This document shows positions 52,638 through 63,128 of a stretch of DNA of 64,000 nt, one piece after another. The DNA comes from an uncultured Pelagibacteraceae bacterium (GTDB lineage: Bacteria; Pseudomonadota; Alphaproteobacteria; Pelagibacterales; Pelagibacteraceae): assembly GCA_902583295.1 (NCBI GenBank), contig CACHUY010000002.1:1-64000 (forward strand), read 5' to 3'. A program made the position numbers and the translations under genes. Under the pieces are notes generated by a model, which was given only the letters and a program-made list of their open reading frames with translations, did no database searches and had not been told where the DNA came from. Every line of letters begins with the position of its first letter. Position 1 is the stretch's first letter.

Positions 52638-53176
52638 TATTTTTTCTTTCCTTCTTTTTTAAGAACATATTGGCCTTTTTCTCTTATTCCCTTACCTTTA
52701 TAAGGTTCTATTTTTCTCAAGGTTTTAATTTTAGATGCAACAGCACCAACAAGTTGCTTGTCTGATCCTGTAATTTTTAAAGTTGTTTGTTTTTCAACTG
52801 CAATTTTAATCCCTTCAGGTATATCGAAATCAATCTCATGGCTATATCCTAGTTGTAAGTTTAATTGATTGCCCTTGAGAGCAGCCCTATATCCTACACC
52901 AACTAATTCTAAAATTTTTTCATAACCAGCACTCGAGCCTATAACAGCATTATTAATTAAGCTTCTGTTCATACCCCAAAGTCTTTTTGAATTTTGATCA
53001 ACTTTTTTAGGTTTGATTGATATTTCTTTTCCCTCTTTGATATCTAAATTAAACATATCAAGATCAATATTAATTGATTTTTTACCTAATGGACCCTCAA
53101 TATTGATAATATTGCCAGCTAAAGCAACTTTTACTTTTTCAGGGATTGTTATATTTATTTTACCTATTTTAGACAT
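52637..53176 (-). CDS. rplF: 50S ribosomal protein L6
   Basis: 179 aa; [38 protein letters not shown]. Confidence 0.97.
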   Translation of the reverse strand: MSKIGKINITIPEKVKVALAGNIINIEGPLGKKSINIDLDMFNLDIKEGKEISIKPKKVDQNSKRLWGMNRSLINNAVIGSSAGYEKILELVGVGYRAALKGNQLNLQLGYSHEIDFDIPEGIKIAVEKQTTLKITGSDKQLVGAVASKIKTLRKIEPYKGKGIREKGQYVLKKEGKKK

Positions 53177-53571
53177 TAAAATACCTTACAGATTATTTCT
53201 CCACCAACTTTTTGTTTTCTGGCATCGATATCTGTCATAACTCCTTTTGGTGTAGAGATTATAGCAATACCAAGTCCATTATTAATTTTTGGAAGACCGC
53301 TTGCACTTGAGAAAATTCTTCTTCCAGGCTTTGAAACTCTTTCAAAAGCACTGATAACTGGATTTCCTGAATGATATTTTAATTCTAATGATAAAGTAGG
53401 TTTCTTATCTTCAGAATTTATTTTGAAACCTTTTATAAATCCCTCATTTTTTAATATATCAGCAATTTTTGTTTTAAAATTAGAAGAAGGTAATTCTACT
53501 TTTTTATGATTTCTAGCTTGAGCATTTTTTACTCTTGCAATCATATCTCCTATTGGGTCACTTAAACTCAT
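53176..53571 (-). CDS. rpsH: 30S ribosomal protein S8
   Basis: 131 aa; MSLSDPIGDMIARVKNAQ, GLGIAIISTPKGVMTDIDAR. Confidence 0.97.
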   Translation of the reverse strand: MSLSDPIGDMIARVKNAQARNHKKVELPSSNFKTKIADILKNEGFIKGFKINSEDKKPTLSLELKYHSGNPVISAFERVSKPGRRIFSSASGLPKINNGLGIAIISTPKGVMTDIDARKQKVGGEIICKVF

Positions 53572-53582
53572 AATTATCCTTT

Positions 53583-53888
53583 CTACCAGCTAGATTTAAC
53601 TAGTCCTGGTATCTTTCCTTGTAATCCTAATTGTCTTAATGCAATTCTCGAAATTTTTAATTTTCTGTAAACTCCATGTGGTCTTCCTGTTATTTCACAT
53701 CTATTCATAACTCTGTTTTTTGCTGAATTTCTTGGTAATTTTGATAATTTTTGTTGTGCCTTGAACCTTTCTTCAAGTGTGATTTTTTTATCCATCACTA
53801 TTTTCTTCAAAGCTGCTCTTTTCTTGTAAAGCCTATCAGATAATTTAATTCTACTTTTATTTTTATTTACAGCGCTCAATTTAGCCAT
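53583..53888 (-). CDS. rpsN: 30S ribosomal protein S14
   Basis: 101 aa; LPRNSAKNRVMNRCEITGRPHGVYRKLKISRIALR. Confidence 0.97.
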   Translation of the reverse strand: MAKLSAVNKNKSRIKLSDRLYKKRAALKKIVMDKKITLEERFKAQQKLSKLPRNSAKNRVMNRCEITGRPHGVYRKLKISRIALRQLGLQGKIPGLVKSSW

Positions 53889-53890
53889 GT

Positions 53891-54445
53891 TTAGTTATCT
53901 CCTTTTTTTATAAATGGAAAATTCATTTTTTCTAGTAATGCAAAACTGTGTTCCTTATTAATTGCTTTAATTACAATTATTATATCTAGCCCTCTCACCT
54001 TATCAGCTCTATCAAAGCTAACTTCAGGAAAAATTATGTGTTCTTTGATGCCAAATGTGTAATTACCAAATTTATCAAATCCCTTTGTTGTCAATCCTCG
54101 AAAATCTTTAATTCTAGGTAAGGCAATATTAACTAATCTATCTAAAAACTCATACATTTTATTCTTTCTTAGGGTAACTTTTAAACCAGCATTAGATCCT
54201 TTTCTTGTCTTAAAATTAGCAACTGACTTTTTAAACTTTGTTGTTACCGGTTTTTGTCCTGTAATCTTGGCCATATCTTCTTCACAAGATTTTAAAATTT
54301 TTGCATCTGAAGCATCTAATCCAAGACCCATATTTAAAACAATTTTTTCTATTTTTGGTGTCATATAGATATTTTTAAATCCAAATTGATCTTTCAATGC
54401 TGGCTGAATTTCTTTATTGAATATTTCTTTTAATCTAGGAGTCAT
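53891..54445 (-). CDS. rplE: 50S ribosomal protein L5
   Basis: 184 aa; PKIEKIVLNMGLG, RIKDFRGLTTKGFD. Confidence 0.97.
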   Translation of the reverse strand: MTPRLKEIFNKEIQPALKDQFGFKNIYMTPKIEKIVLNMGLGLDASDAKILKSCEEDMAKITGQKPVTTKFKKSVANFKTRKGSNAGLKVTLRKNKMYEFLDRLVNIALPRIKDFRGLTTKGFDKFGNYTFGIKEHIIFPEVSFDRADKVRGLDIIIVIKAINKEHSFALLEKMNFPFIKKGDN

Positions 54446-54690
54446 TATTTTTTAGCCTCTTTTTTTTTAGCAGCTTTTTCATCAATTAATTTTAGATTTG
54501 ACAAATGAATAAAGCTTTCTTTTGGAAAAATGCCACCTTTTTTCTCTTTAGTTGTCTTGACATGTTTTTTAACCATATTAATTTCTTTTACTTTTGCTCT
54601 ATTATTTGCTCTATCAATTTCTATAACCTCGCCCTCTTTTTTTTTATCTTTTCCTGTCAAAACTCTCACTTTTAAACCCTTTTTAATCAT
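54445..54690 (-). CDS. rplX: 50S ribosomal protein L24 (C-terminally short)
   Basis: 81 aa; [27 protein letters not shown] motif. Confidence 0.95.
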   Translation of the reverse strand: MIKKGLKVRVLTGKDKKKEGEVIEIDRANNRAKVKEINMVKKHVKTTKEKKGGIFPKESFIHLSNLKLIDEKAAKKKEAKK

Positions 54691-54691
54691 C

Positions 54692-55060
54692 TTATAAAAC
54701 CTCCGGTGCTAATGAAATAATTTTCATTTGACCTCTACTTCTTAATTCTCTTGTGACAGGACCAAAAATTCTAGTACCAACTGGTTCACCTTTGTCATCT
54801 ACTAAAACTGCTGCATTATTATCAAATTTTACTTTTGAACCATCGTTTCTGTGAATTCCTTTTTTTACTCTAACAACAACTGCCTTATGAACTGTACCCT
54901 TTTTGACTTTACCTTTGGGTATGGCTTCTTTAACAGCTATAACAATAGTGTCTCCAATACTTGCATATCTTCTTTTAGATCCTCCAAGAACTTTGATACA
55001 CTCAATTTTTTTTGCACCAGTATTATCAGCTACTTGTAATTCTGTTTGTACACCAATCAT
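54692..55060 (-). CDS. rplN: 50S ribosomal protein L14
   Basis: 122 aa; [33 protein letters not shown]. Confidence 0.97.
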   Translation of the reverse strand: MIGVQTELQVADNTGAKKIECIKVLGGSKRRYASIGDTIVIAVKEAIPKGKVKKGTVHKAVVVRVKKGIHRNDGSKVKFDNNAAVLVDDKGEPVGTRIFGPVTRELRSRGQMKIISLAPEVL

Positions 55061-55296
55061 TATTTTGTATTCTCCATTACTTGAAATTTTTTATTTTTTG
55101 AGAAAGGCTTACTTTCAACTATTGATACTTTATCACCAGTCTTAAATTTGTTATTTTCATCATGAGCATTATAGTTTTTTCTAACCCTAATTACTTTTTT
55201 AAGCACAGGATGTGAATACTTTCTCTCAACCATAACCGTAACAGTTTTATTTGGCTTATCACTTATAACTACACCTGTTAATATTTTTTTAGGCAT
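55060..55296 (-). CDS. rpsQ: 30S ribosomal protein S17
   Basis: 78 aa; [25 protein letters not shown]. Confidence 0.96.
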   Translation of the reverse strand: MPKKILTGVVISDKPNKTVTVMVERKYSHPVLKKVIRVRKNYNAHDENNKFKTGDKVSIVESKPFSKNKKFQVMENTK

Positions 55297-55480
55297 TTAT
55301 TTTTCCTTTTAATATAGTTTTTAATCTTGCAATTGTTTTTCTTGTTTCTCCAATTTTTGCTGGGTTTGTTATTTGTGAATTCATTTTTTGAAATCTAAAA
55401 TTAAAAAGATCTTTTTTAAGTTTTTCAATATTTTTCAAAACTTCGTCTTTTGATAATTTTTTTATTTCTTGTTTTTTCAT
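55289..55480 (-). CDS. rpmC: 50S ribosomal protein L29
   Basis: 63 aa; LFNFRFQKMNSQITNPAKIGETRKTIARLKT. Confidence 0.96.
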   Translation of the reverse strand: MKKQEIKKLSKDEVLKNIEKLKKDLFNFRFQKMNSQITNPAKIGETRKTIARLKTILKGKINA

Positions 55481-55890
55481 TATACAAATCTCTTTATAGT
55501 TTTTGTTTTAATGGGTAATTTTGCTGAAGCTTTATAAAGAGCTTCTTTTGCTATTTGTTCTGAAACACCATCAACCTCAAATAAAATTCTTCCTGGTTTA
55601 ACTCTACAAGCAAAAAACTCTGGAGATCCTTTTCCTTTACCCATTCTAACTTCAATTGGTTTCTTGGAAACAGGTATATTAGGAAAAATTCTAGTCCAAA
55701 CTCTACCTTGTCTTTTCATGTGTCTTGTTAGAGCCACTCTAGCAGCTTCAATTTGTTTCCCAGTTACTCTTTCTGGTTGCAAAGCTTTCAATGCATAGGC
55801 TCCATAATTGATAGTACTTGCTCTTGTAGCAGTGCCATGAATTCTACCTTTGTGCGCTTTTCTCCATTTAGTTCTTACTGGTTGTAACAT
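55480..55890 (-). CDS. rplP: 50S ribosomal protein L16
   Basis: 136 aa; [25 protein letters not shown]. Confidence 0.97.
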   Translation of the reverse strand: MLQPVRTKWRKAHKGRIHGTATRASTINYGAYALKALQPERVTGKQIEAARVALTRHMKRQGRVWTRIFPNIPVSKKPIEVRMGKGKGSPEFFACRVKPGRILFEVDGVSEQIAKEALYKASAKLPIKTKTIKRFV

Positions 55891-56570
55891 TACTGTTTGC
55901 CCTCTTGTGGTGTTGCTTTATTTGTTTCTTGGCTAAATTCTCTAGCAAAAACTTCACCTTTATAAATCCAAACTTTAATTCCAATAATACCATAAGTAGT
56001 TAGTGCTTCTGCTTCAGCATAATCAATATCTGCTCTTAATGTGTGTGAAGGTATACTTCCATCTCTTAACCACTCAGTTCTAGCGATTTCATTTCCACCC
56101 AATCTTCCGCTAACAGAGACTTTGATTCCTTTTGCACCTAATCTAATACAAGATTGCATTGCTCTTTTCATAGCTCTTCTGTAGGAAATTCTTTTAACAA
56201 GTTGTTGCGCAATATTTTCTGCCACCAAATAAGCATTAGTCTCAGGTTTTTTTACTTCTTTAATATTTAAATTTACTTCATTAGTAGTAAATTTTGATAG
56301 ATTGTTTTTTATTTTATCAATGTCACTTCCCTTTTTGCCAATTACAAAACCAGGTCTTGAAGTATAAATAGTCACGTAACACTTATTAGATGTTCGTTCA
56401 ATCATAACTTTAGATACACCAGAATTGATAACATTTTTCTTAATATATTCACGAATTTTAAAATCTTCGATTAAGTAGTTACCAAAATCTTTTTTCTTAG
56501 CGTACCATACAGAGTCCCAACCTCTGTTCACACCTAACCTAAAACCTACAGGATTAACTTTTTGCCCCAT
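55890..56570 (-). CDS. rpsC: 30S ribosomal protein S3
   Basis: 226 aa; [26 protein letters not shown] domain. Confidence 0.97.
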   Translation of the reverse strand: MGQKVNPVGFRLGVNRGWDSVWYAKKKDFGNYLIEDFKIREYIKKNVINSGVSKVMIERTSNKCYVTIYTSRPGFVIGKKGSDIDKIKNNLSKFTTNEVNLNIKEVKKPETNAYLVAENIAQQLVKRISYRRAMKRAMQSCIRLGAKGIKVSVSGRLGGNEIARTEWLRDGSIPSHTLRADIDYAEAEALTTYGIIGIKVWIYKGEVFAREFSQETNKATPQEGKQ

Positions 56571-56952
56571 GCTTCTCCAATTGTTTTGTTTCTGATAATA
56601 TTATTGTAACTGTTGACCAAGGTTTTAAAATAGGAGCAGCTCTCCCTTTTGCACGAGGTCTAAATCTTTTCATAACTATTTTTTTTCCACAATATGCCTC
56701 TTTCACAACCAAATTATCAATGTCATACTGAAAGTTATTTTCAGCATTTGCAACTGCTGAACTGATAGTTTTTCTAATATCTCTTGTAATTCTTTTTTCT
56801 GAAAACTGTAAATCTCTTATTGCTACATCAACTTTTTTTCCAACAATACTTTTAAGTATTGGGTTAAGTTTTCTGACGCTTGATCTCACGCCATTATTAA
56901 TAGACTTTACAGTCTTATTATTATTTTTATCAATTTTCTTTTTTTTTCCCAT
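56554..56952 (-). CDS. rplV: 50S ribosomal protein L22 with basic N-terminal extension
   Basis: 132 aa; AVANAENNFQYDIDNLVVKEAYCGKKIVMKRFRPRAKGRA. Confidence 0.96.
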   Translation of the reverse strand: MGKKKKIDKNNNKTVKSINNGVRSSVRKLNPILKSIVGKKVDVAIRDLQFSEKRITRDIRKTISSAVANAENNFQYDIDNLVVKEAYCGKKIVMKRFRPRAKGRAAPILKPWSTVTIILSETKQLEKHGAKS

Positions 56953-56954
56953 AA

Positions 56955-57251
56955 TTATTTCTTATCTGCGGTAGCAGGTTTAGCCTTCTTATCTGCTGGT
57001 GTATGACCAAAAAAAGTTCTTGTTGGCGCAAATTCACCAAGCTTATGTCCAACCATATCTTCTGATACCGTAATTGGTATAAATTTTTTTCCATTATAAA
57101 TTTGAAAACTAACTCCCACAAAATCAGGTAAAATAGTTGATTTTCTAGACCATGTTTTAATGGGAATTTTTTTTGGGTCATCTTTATATTTATCAACTTT
57201 CTTCATTAAACTTTCTTCTACAAAAGGTCCTTTCCAAACTGCTCTAGCCAT
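56955..57251 (-). CDS. rpsS: 30S ribosomal protein S19
   Basis: 98 aa; [34 protein letters not shown]. Confidence 0.97.
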   Translation of the reverse strand: MARAVWKGPFVEESLMKKVDKYKDDPKKIPIKTWSRKSTILPDFVGVSFQIYNGKKFIPITVSEDMVGHKLGEFAPTRTFFGHTPADKKAKPATADKK

Positions 57252-58090
57252 TACTTAGTATCCTTCCTTTTGTTTCTTCTCTTAACTATGAATTTATCTG
57301 TTCTCTTGTTATCTCTTGTTTTTAATCCTTTGGCTGATTGACCTGTAGGCGAAACAGGATGTCTACCACCAGCAGATTTACCTTCACCACCTCCATGTGG
57401 GTGATCAACAGGGTTTTTAACAACACCTCTAGTATGTGGTCTTCTTCCCAGCCATCTTGATCTACCTGCTTTTCCTACTTTAATATTCTTTTGATCTGGA
57501 TTACTTAAAATCCCTATTGTAGCTAAAGCTCTAGAGTCAATTTTTCTAACTTCACCTGATGCAAGTTTAATTAAACTGTAATTTCCGTCTAAACCGCTGA
57601 TTGTTACAGAAGATCCTGCTGATCTAGCTATTTTTCCACCACCACCTGGCTGAATCTCAACATTATGAATATTAATACCAACTGGGATATCTTGCAAAGG
57701 CATACAGTTTCCAATTTTAATCTCTTTTTTAGATCCACTTTCAATTTTATCACCTACTTTTATTTTTTGAGGTGCTAGAAAGTATGCGTGAGTTCCATCT
57801 TCAAACTTAACCAACATAATATAGCACGATCTATTTGGATCATATTCTATTCTTTCAACAGTAGCTTCCATATCAAATTTCTTTCTATAAAAGTCAACAT
57901 GTCTGTACATTTTTTTGTGACCACCAGCTCTGTTTATTGAAGTAATATGACCATTATTATTTCTACCTTTCATGGCATTTTTAGGAGAAACAAGCGACTT
58001 GAAAGGTTTACCTTTCCATAGTCCACTTCTATCAACTAAAATAGTACCTCTAGTAGATTTTGTGTAAGGTTTAAAAGTTTTTAATGCCAT
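57251..58090 (-). CDS. rplB: 50S ribosomal protein L2
   Basis: 279 aa; [44 protein letters not shown]. Confidence 0.98.
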   Translation of the reverse strand: MALKTFKPYTKSTRGTILVDRSGLWKGKPFKSLVSPKNAMKGRNNNGHITSINRAGGHKKMYRHVDFYRKKFDMEATVERIEYDPNRSCYIMLVKFEDGTHAYFLAPQKIKVGDKIESGSKKEIKIGNCMPLQDIPVGINIHNVEIQPGGGGKIARSAGSSVTISGLDGNYSLIKLASGEVRKIDSRALATIGILSNPDQKNIKVGKAGRSRWLGRRPHTRGVVKNPVDHPHGGGEGKSAGGRHPVSPTGQSAKGLKTRDNKRTDKFIVKRRNKRKDTK

Positions 58091-58093
58091 TTA

Positions 58094-58387
58094 TTAAATT
58101 CCTGTTGTTAGATCAATGCTCTGACCTTTTTTAAGTGTAATTATTGCTTTTTTATATCCTGAAACTTTTACTTTTTTTCCTCTAGTAACTTTAGTTCTGT
58201 TCCGCTTATTTATAATATTAATTTTAGTTACATTTACTTTGAAAATTTTTTCAATATTTTTTTTGAGATTTTTTTTGTTAGCACCATCAGGTACTTTAAA
58301 TGTAATCTTATTTAATTCAGATAAATTTGTTGATTTCTCTGTAACAACTGGTGAAAGAATTTTGTCGTATAAATGTATTTTATCCAT
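58094..58387 (-). CDS. rplW: 50S ribosomal protein L23
   Basis: 97 aa; LSPVVTEKSTNLSELNKITFKV. Confidence 0.95.
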   Translation of the reverse strand: MDKIHLYDKILSPVVTEKSTNLSELNKITFKVPDGANKKNLKKNIEKIFKVNVTKINIINKRNRTKVTRGKKVKVSGYKKAIITLKKGQSIDLTTGI

Positions 58388-58388
58388 T

Positions 58389-59012
58389 TTAAGAATATCT
58401 CTTTTCTAGTTCTTTTACTGAACTTTCTGTAAATACAACTTTTTTAAATTTAACTATGTCATAGGCGCTAAAATGATTAACGTCTGTGACTTTAATGTTT
58501 GGGATATTTCTCGCTGATTTTCCAATTTTATCTCTAGAATTTTTATCTAGTATTAACAGTGAGTTTGAAATTTCTAACTTGTTAATTATTGAACTCATTT
58601 CTTTAGTTTTTTTAATTTCAGAATTAAAGTCATTTAAAATTAATAAATTCTTATTATTATTTTTTTCTGTAATTAATGAAGCAACACTCAATTTTTTTTC
58701 ATTTTTATTTAATTTTCTTTTTTTGTAGGCTAGTTCACCTTTTGGTCCGTGTGCTATACCACCACCAACAAAAATCGGAGCTTTTCTACTTGCGTGTCTA
58801 GCTCCACCCGTACCTTTTTGTGCATATATTTTTGATGTTGGGCCCCTTACTTCATTTTGCTGCTTAGTTTTTGCATGTCTACCTTTATAATTTGCATTTG
58901 TTTTATAAAGTACGCTGCTAACAAGTTTATTATTAACTTTAGCTGAGAAAATTTTATCTAGCACCTCAATGCTATCTTTTTTTCCATCAATACTAATTTT
59001 ATCTAATTTCAT
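58389..59012 (-). CDS. rplD: 50S ribosomal protein L4
   Basis: 207 aa; YAQKGTGGARHASRKAPIFVGGGIAHGPK. Confidence 0.97.
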   Translation of the reverse strand: MKLDKISIDGKKDSIEVLDKIFSAKVNNKLVSSVLYKTNANYKGRHAKTKQQNEVRGPTSKIYAQKGTGGARHASRKAPIFVGGGIAHGPKGELAYKKRKLNKNEKKLSVASLITEKNNNKNLLILNDFNSEIKKTKEMSSIINKLEISNSLLILDKNSRDKIGKSARNIPNIKVTDVNHFSAYDIVKFKKVVFTESSVKELEKRYS

Positions 59013-59722
59013 TATTTTTTCTTTTTATCAGGTGTTTTTTTTGCTTGCTCAGCAGCGGCTAGTTTTTCAGTTATAGTCATTTTACTAATATTTTTTACTG
59101 AACCTTTAACCAATACTTCTGAATTTTTTGAACCCGGAATTGATCCTTTTAAATAAAGTAGTTCGTTTTCTAAATCTGTTTTGATAATTTCAATATTTTG
59201 CATAGTTCTTAATTTATCTCCCATATGACCAGCCATTTTTTTGCCTTTGAAAACTTTTCCTGGATCTTGGCTATGACCTGTTGAGCCATGTGCTCTGTGA
59301 GAGATAGATACTCCGTGACTAGCTCTTAAGCCACCAAAATTGTGTCTTTTCATAGCACCTGCAAAACCTTTACCAATAGTTTTTGATCTTGTGTCTACAA
59401 ATTTGGTATCTTTGAAAATTTCCAAGCCAAACTCATTACCTTCTTTGTATACAGAAGTGTCATTTACTCTAAATTCTTTTAATTTATTCTTTGCTTCAGT
59501 GTTTTTTTTTGCAAAAAAACCTTTCATAGCTTTTGTTAACTTCGAATTTTTAATTTTACCATATCCAAGCTGTACTGCTTTATATCCACGGCTTTCTTTA
59601 TCAATAACTTGGATTACTCTAGCCTTTTCAACTTTTAAAACTGTAACCGGCACTATCTGACCAGATTTATAAAATTCTCTAGTCATTCCAATTTTTTTAC
59701 CTAGTAAAGCGATTTCACTCAT
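59012..59722 (-). CDS. rplC: 50S ribosomal protein L3
   Basis: 236 aa; GKKIGMTREFYKSGQIVPVTVLK, GSTGHSQDPGKVFKGKKMAGHMGD. Confidence 0.97.
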   Translation of the reverse strand: MSEIALLGKKIGMTREFYKSGQIVPVTVLKVEKARVIQVIDKESRGYKAVQLGYGKIKNSKLTKAMKGFFAKKNTEAKNKLKEFRVNDTSVYKEGNEFGLEIFKDTKFVDTRSKTIGKGFAGAMKRHNFGGLRASHGVSISHRAHGSTGHSQDPGKVFKGKKMAGHMGDKLRTMQNIEIIKTDLENELLYLKGSIPGSKNSEVLVKGSVKNISKMTITEKLAAAEQAKKTPDKKKK

Positions 59723-59724
59723 AA

Positions 59725-60033
59725 TTAAATTTTTATTTCCACATCTACACCAGAAGCTAAGTCTAACTTCATTAATGCTTCTACTGTTTGTGGTGTTGGT
59801 TCAATAATATCTATTAATCTTTTGTGTGTTCTGGTCTCAAATTGTTCTCTACTTTTTTTATCAATGTGAGGAGATCTTAGTACAGTGTATCTTTCAATCC
59901 TTGTCGGTAGAGGAATTGGTCCCTTAATTGTAGCGCCAGTTCTTTTTACTGTATTAACTATTTCTTCAGTTGATGCATCTAGTACTTTGTTATCGTAGGC
60001 TCTAAGTTTAATTCTAATATTCTGTTTTTCCAT
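59725..60033 (-). CDS. rpsJ: 30S ribosomal protein S10
   Basis: 102 aa; [45 protein letters not shown]. Confidence 0.98.
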   Translation of the reverse strand: MEKQNIRIKLRAYDNKVLDASTEEIVNTVKRTGATIKGPIPLPTRIERYTVLRSPHIDKKSREQFETRTHKRLIDIIEPTPQTVEALMKLDLASGVDVEIKI

Positions 60034-60035
60034 AA

Positions 60036-62114
60036 TTACCCTGCAATCTTTTTAGTTACTTCGTCCTGTACATTTTGTGGGACTTTAGAATAATGATCAA
60101 AAAACATTGAATATTGGGCTCTACCTTGTGACATTGATCTTAAGTTATTAATGTATCCAAACATATTTGCTAAAGGTACCATTGCTGTAATTACAGTTGC
60201 GTTTCCTCTTTGCTCTTGAGTGCTGATTTGACCTCTTCGACTGTTTAGATCTCCAATAACATCACCCATATAATCTTCTGGAGTTACTACTTCAACTCTC
60301 ATAACTGGTTCTAATAGCTTTAAACCACCTTTTGTGCACGCCTCTTTGAAACAAGCTCTACTAGCTAATTCAAAAGCCAATACACTAGAGTCAACGTCGT
60401 GGTGAAGTCCATCTAAAATAGTTACCTTGTAATCTATCATTGGGAAACCAGCTAAAATTCCACCATCTGAAATTGTTTCAATTCCTTTTTCTACACCAGG
60501 TATGAATTCTTTAGGAATTGCTCCACCTTTGATTTTACTTTCAACTTCTCTACCTTTGCCAGCCTCTTGTGGCTCAACTAATAATTTAACTTTAGCAAAT
60601 TGTCCTGCACCACCACTCTGTTTTTTATGTGTATATTCAACCTCAGAAGCAGCTTCAATAGTTTCTCTATATGCAACTTGAGGAGCACCAACATTAGCTT
60701 CAACTTTAAATTCTCTTTTCATTCTATCAACAATAATGTCTAAGTGTAGCTCGCCCATACCTTTAATGATTGTTTGACCAGACTCTTCATCAGAAGTTAC
60801 TCTAAATGATGGGTCCTCTTTTGCTAATCTACCTAAAGCTTCACCCATTTTTTCTTGGTCAGCTTTTGTTTTTGGCTCTACTGCAATTTCGATAACTGGA
60901 TCAGGAAATTCCATAGGTTCAAGTAAAACAGAATTTTCCTCATCACATAAAGTATGACCAGTAATGGTATTTTTTAATCCAGCTAAAGCAACTATATCAC
61001 CAGCATTAGCCTCTTTAATGTCTTCTCTTGAATTAGCATGCATTAAAAGCATTCTACCAACTCTTTCCTCTTTTTCTTTTGATGAGTTAAATACAGCAGT
61101 TCCAGTTTTAACTGTTCCTGAATAAATTCTTATAAAAGTTAAAGAACCAACAAACGGATCGTTAGCAACTTTAAAAGCTAAAGCTGAAAATGGTACATTG
61201 TCATCAAATTTCATTTCCATCTCATCTTCAGACCCTAATTTTGTTCCTTTAATAGAACCAATATCAACAGGACTTGGTAAATAATGTACAACAGCATCAA
61301 GTAAAGGCTGTACACCTTTGTTTTTAAATGCAGAACCAGTTAAAACTGGTACAAAACTAAAATTTAGAGTTCCACTTCTTATGCATTTAATTAAATCTTC
61401 CTCTTTGATTTCATCTCCATTTAAATAAGCTTCCATAAGCTTTTCATCTTGCTCAACAGCTGTTTCAACTAATTCTGTTCTATATTTTTCTGAAATTTCT
61501 TTTAAGTCATCTGGGATATCTTTATATTCCCATTCTGCTCCCAGAGCTTCGTTTTTCCATACTTGTGCTTTCATTTTTACTAAATCAACTACACCTGTTA
61601 AAGAAGCTTCTGCACCTATCGGAACCTGAAGAACTAGGGGTTTTGCACCTAATCTATCTCTAATCATGTCTACGCATCTAAAGAAATCAGCACCAGTTCT
61701 GTCGAGTTTATTTACAAAACAAATTCGAGGAACTTTATATTTATCTGCTTGTCTCCATACAGTTTCTGATTGTGGCTCTACACCGGCTACACCATCAAAT
61801 ACTGCAACAGCTCCATCTAAAACTTTAAGTGATCTTTCAACCTCGATTGTAAAATCTACGTGACCTGGGGTATCGATTATATTAATTCTATGATCATTCC
61901 AAAAACAAGTAGTTGCTGCTGATGTAATTGTAATTCCTCTTTCTTGCTCCTGTTCCATCCAATCCATTGTTGCAGCACCATCATGAACTTCACCAATTTT
62001 ATGGCTTTTACCTGTGTAATATAAAACTCTTTCAGTAGTGGTTGTCTTACCAGCATCTATGTGGGCCATGATCCCAATATTTCTATATTTATCTAAAGTA
62101 TGAGTTCTAGCCAT
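60036..62114 (-). CDS. fusA: Elongation factor G
   Basis: 692 aa; [40 protein letters not shown]. Confidence 0.98.
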   Translation of the reverse strand: MARTHTLDKYRNIGIMAHIDAGKTTTTERVLYYTGKSHKIGEVHDGAATMDWMEQEQERGITITSAATTCFWNDHRINIIDTPGHVDFTIEVERSLKVLDGAVAVFDGVAGVEPQSETVWRQADKYKVPRICFVNKLDRTGADFFRCVDMIRDRLGAKPLVLQVPIGAEASLTGVVDLVKMKAQVWKNEALGAEWEYKDIPDDLKEISEKYRTELVETAVEQDEKLMEAYLNGDEIKEEDLIKCIRSGTLNFSFVPVLTGSAFKNKGVQPLLDAVVHYLPSPVDIGSIKGTKLGSEDEMEMKFDDNVPFSALAFKVANDPFVGSLTFIRIYSGTVKTGTAVFNSSKEKEERVGRMLLMHANSREDIKEANAGDIVALAGLKNTITGHTLCDEENSVLLEPMEFPDPVIEIAVEPKTKADQEKMGEALGRLAKEDPSFRVTSDEESGQTIIKGMGELHLDIIVDRMKREFKVEANVGAPQVAYRETIEAASEVEYTHKKQSGGAGQFAKVKLLVEPQEAGKGREVESKIKGGAIPKEFIPGVEKGIETISDGGILAGFPMIDYKVTILDGLHHDVDSSVLAFELASRACFKEACTKGGLKLLEPVMRVEVVTPEDYMGDVIGDLNSRRGQISTQEQRGNATVITAMVPLANMFGYINNLRSMSQGRAQYSMFFDHYSKVPQNVQDEVTKKIAG

Positions 62115-62120
62115 AATTTT

Positions 62121-62591
62121 TTACCACCTAAAATGTGCAAAAGCCTTATTTGACTCTGCCATTTTATGAACATCCTCTCTTTTTTTAACTGCAGCTCCTT
62201 TTTTTTCATATGCATCAAAAAGCTCATTAAAAATTTTATCTGACATATGTTTATCTTTTCTTTTTCTTGCTGAATCTACTAACCACCTAATTGCTAAAGC
62301 TTGTGCTCTTTTACTTTTAACCTCAACCGGGACTTGATAAGTTGCACCACCAACCCTTCTTGATCTAACTTCTACAGTTGGTTTAATGTTATTGATAGCT
62401 TCATTAAAAATATTAATTGGCTCATCTTTGCTTTTGGTTTTAATTTTATCAATTGCGTCATAAACTATTTTGGCAGCAACACCTCTTTTGCCGTCATACA
62501 TAATGTTATTTATCAGTTTTGGAATTATAGTTGAGTTAAATTTTGGATCTGGGACAACATTTTTTTTAGGTTGGGTTTTCTTTCTAGACAT
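62121..62591 (-). CDS. rpsG: 30S ribosomal protein S7
   Basis: 156 aa; VEVRSRRVGGATYQVPVEV, NKAFAHFRW. Confidence 0.98.
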   Translation of the reverse strand: MSRKKTQPKKNVVPDPKFNSTIIPKLINNIMYDGKRGVAAKIVYDAIDKIKTKSKDEPINIFNEAINNIKPTVEVRSRRVGGATYQVPVEVKSKRAQALAIRWLVDSARKRKDKHMSDKIFNELFDAYEKKGAAVKKREDVHKMAESNKAFAHFRW

Positions 62592-62962
62592 TACTTACCT
62601 TTTTTTGTTCCATACAAAGATCTTCTTTGTTTTCTGTTAGCAACGCCTTGTGTGTCAAGATTACCTCTAAGAATATGATACCTAACACCTGGTAAATCTT
62701 TTACCCTTCCACCTCTAATTAGAACTACAGAGTGTTCTTGAAGATTATGGCCTTCACCAGGAATATAAGCTGTAACTTCAAAACCATTTGATAGTCTTAC
62801 TCTTGCTACTTTTCTTAAAGCTGAATTAGGCTTCTTTGGAGTAGTCGTATAAACTTTAACACAAACACCTCTCTTCAAAGGTTGCTTCTGTAAAGCAGGA
62901 ACTTTGTTCCTGGATACTTGTTTGACTCTTTTTTTTCTTAACAATTGGTTAATTGTTGGCAT
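62591..62962 (-). CDS. rpsL: 30S ribosomal protein S12
   Basis: 123 aa; [35 protein letters not shown]. Confidence 0.98.
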   Translation of the reverse strand: MPTINQLLRKKRVKQVSRNKVPALQKQPLKRGVCVKVYTTTPKKPNSALRKVARVRLSNGFEVTAYIPGEGHNLQEHSVVLIRGGRVKDLPGVRYHILRGNLDTQGVANRKQRRSLYGTKKGK

Positions 62963-62996
62963 AAATTTTTTAAATTAATTAGTTTATTTTTAGATG

Positions 62997-63018
62997 AAAA
63001 TAACTGACAGGTTATTTT
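62997..63018. repeat. Perfect inverted repeat in rpoC-rpsL intergenic region (possible hairpin)
   Basis: AAAATAAC-TGACAG-GTTATTTT: 8-bp arms, 6-nt loop; read directly. Confidence 0.7.
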
Positions 63019-63128
63019 GTGGCAGCGTTTAGCACTGTTAGAAGCACTACATTCCAACCAAAAACATCGCCAAATTACTTATTAATTGACCATTGTCAAA
63101 CTAAAAGTTCAAGTATTAAGCGATTTTT

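Noticed and set aside
56930-57196. 88-aa minus-strand ORF in another frame over rpsS
   Set aside because: Overlaps the clear S19 gene and spans into rplV; no homology recognised.
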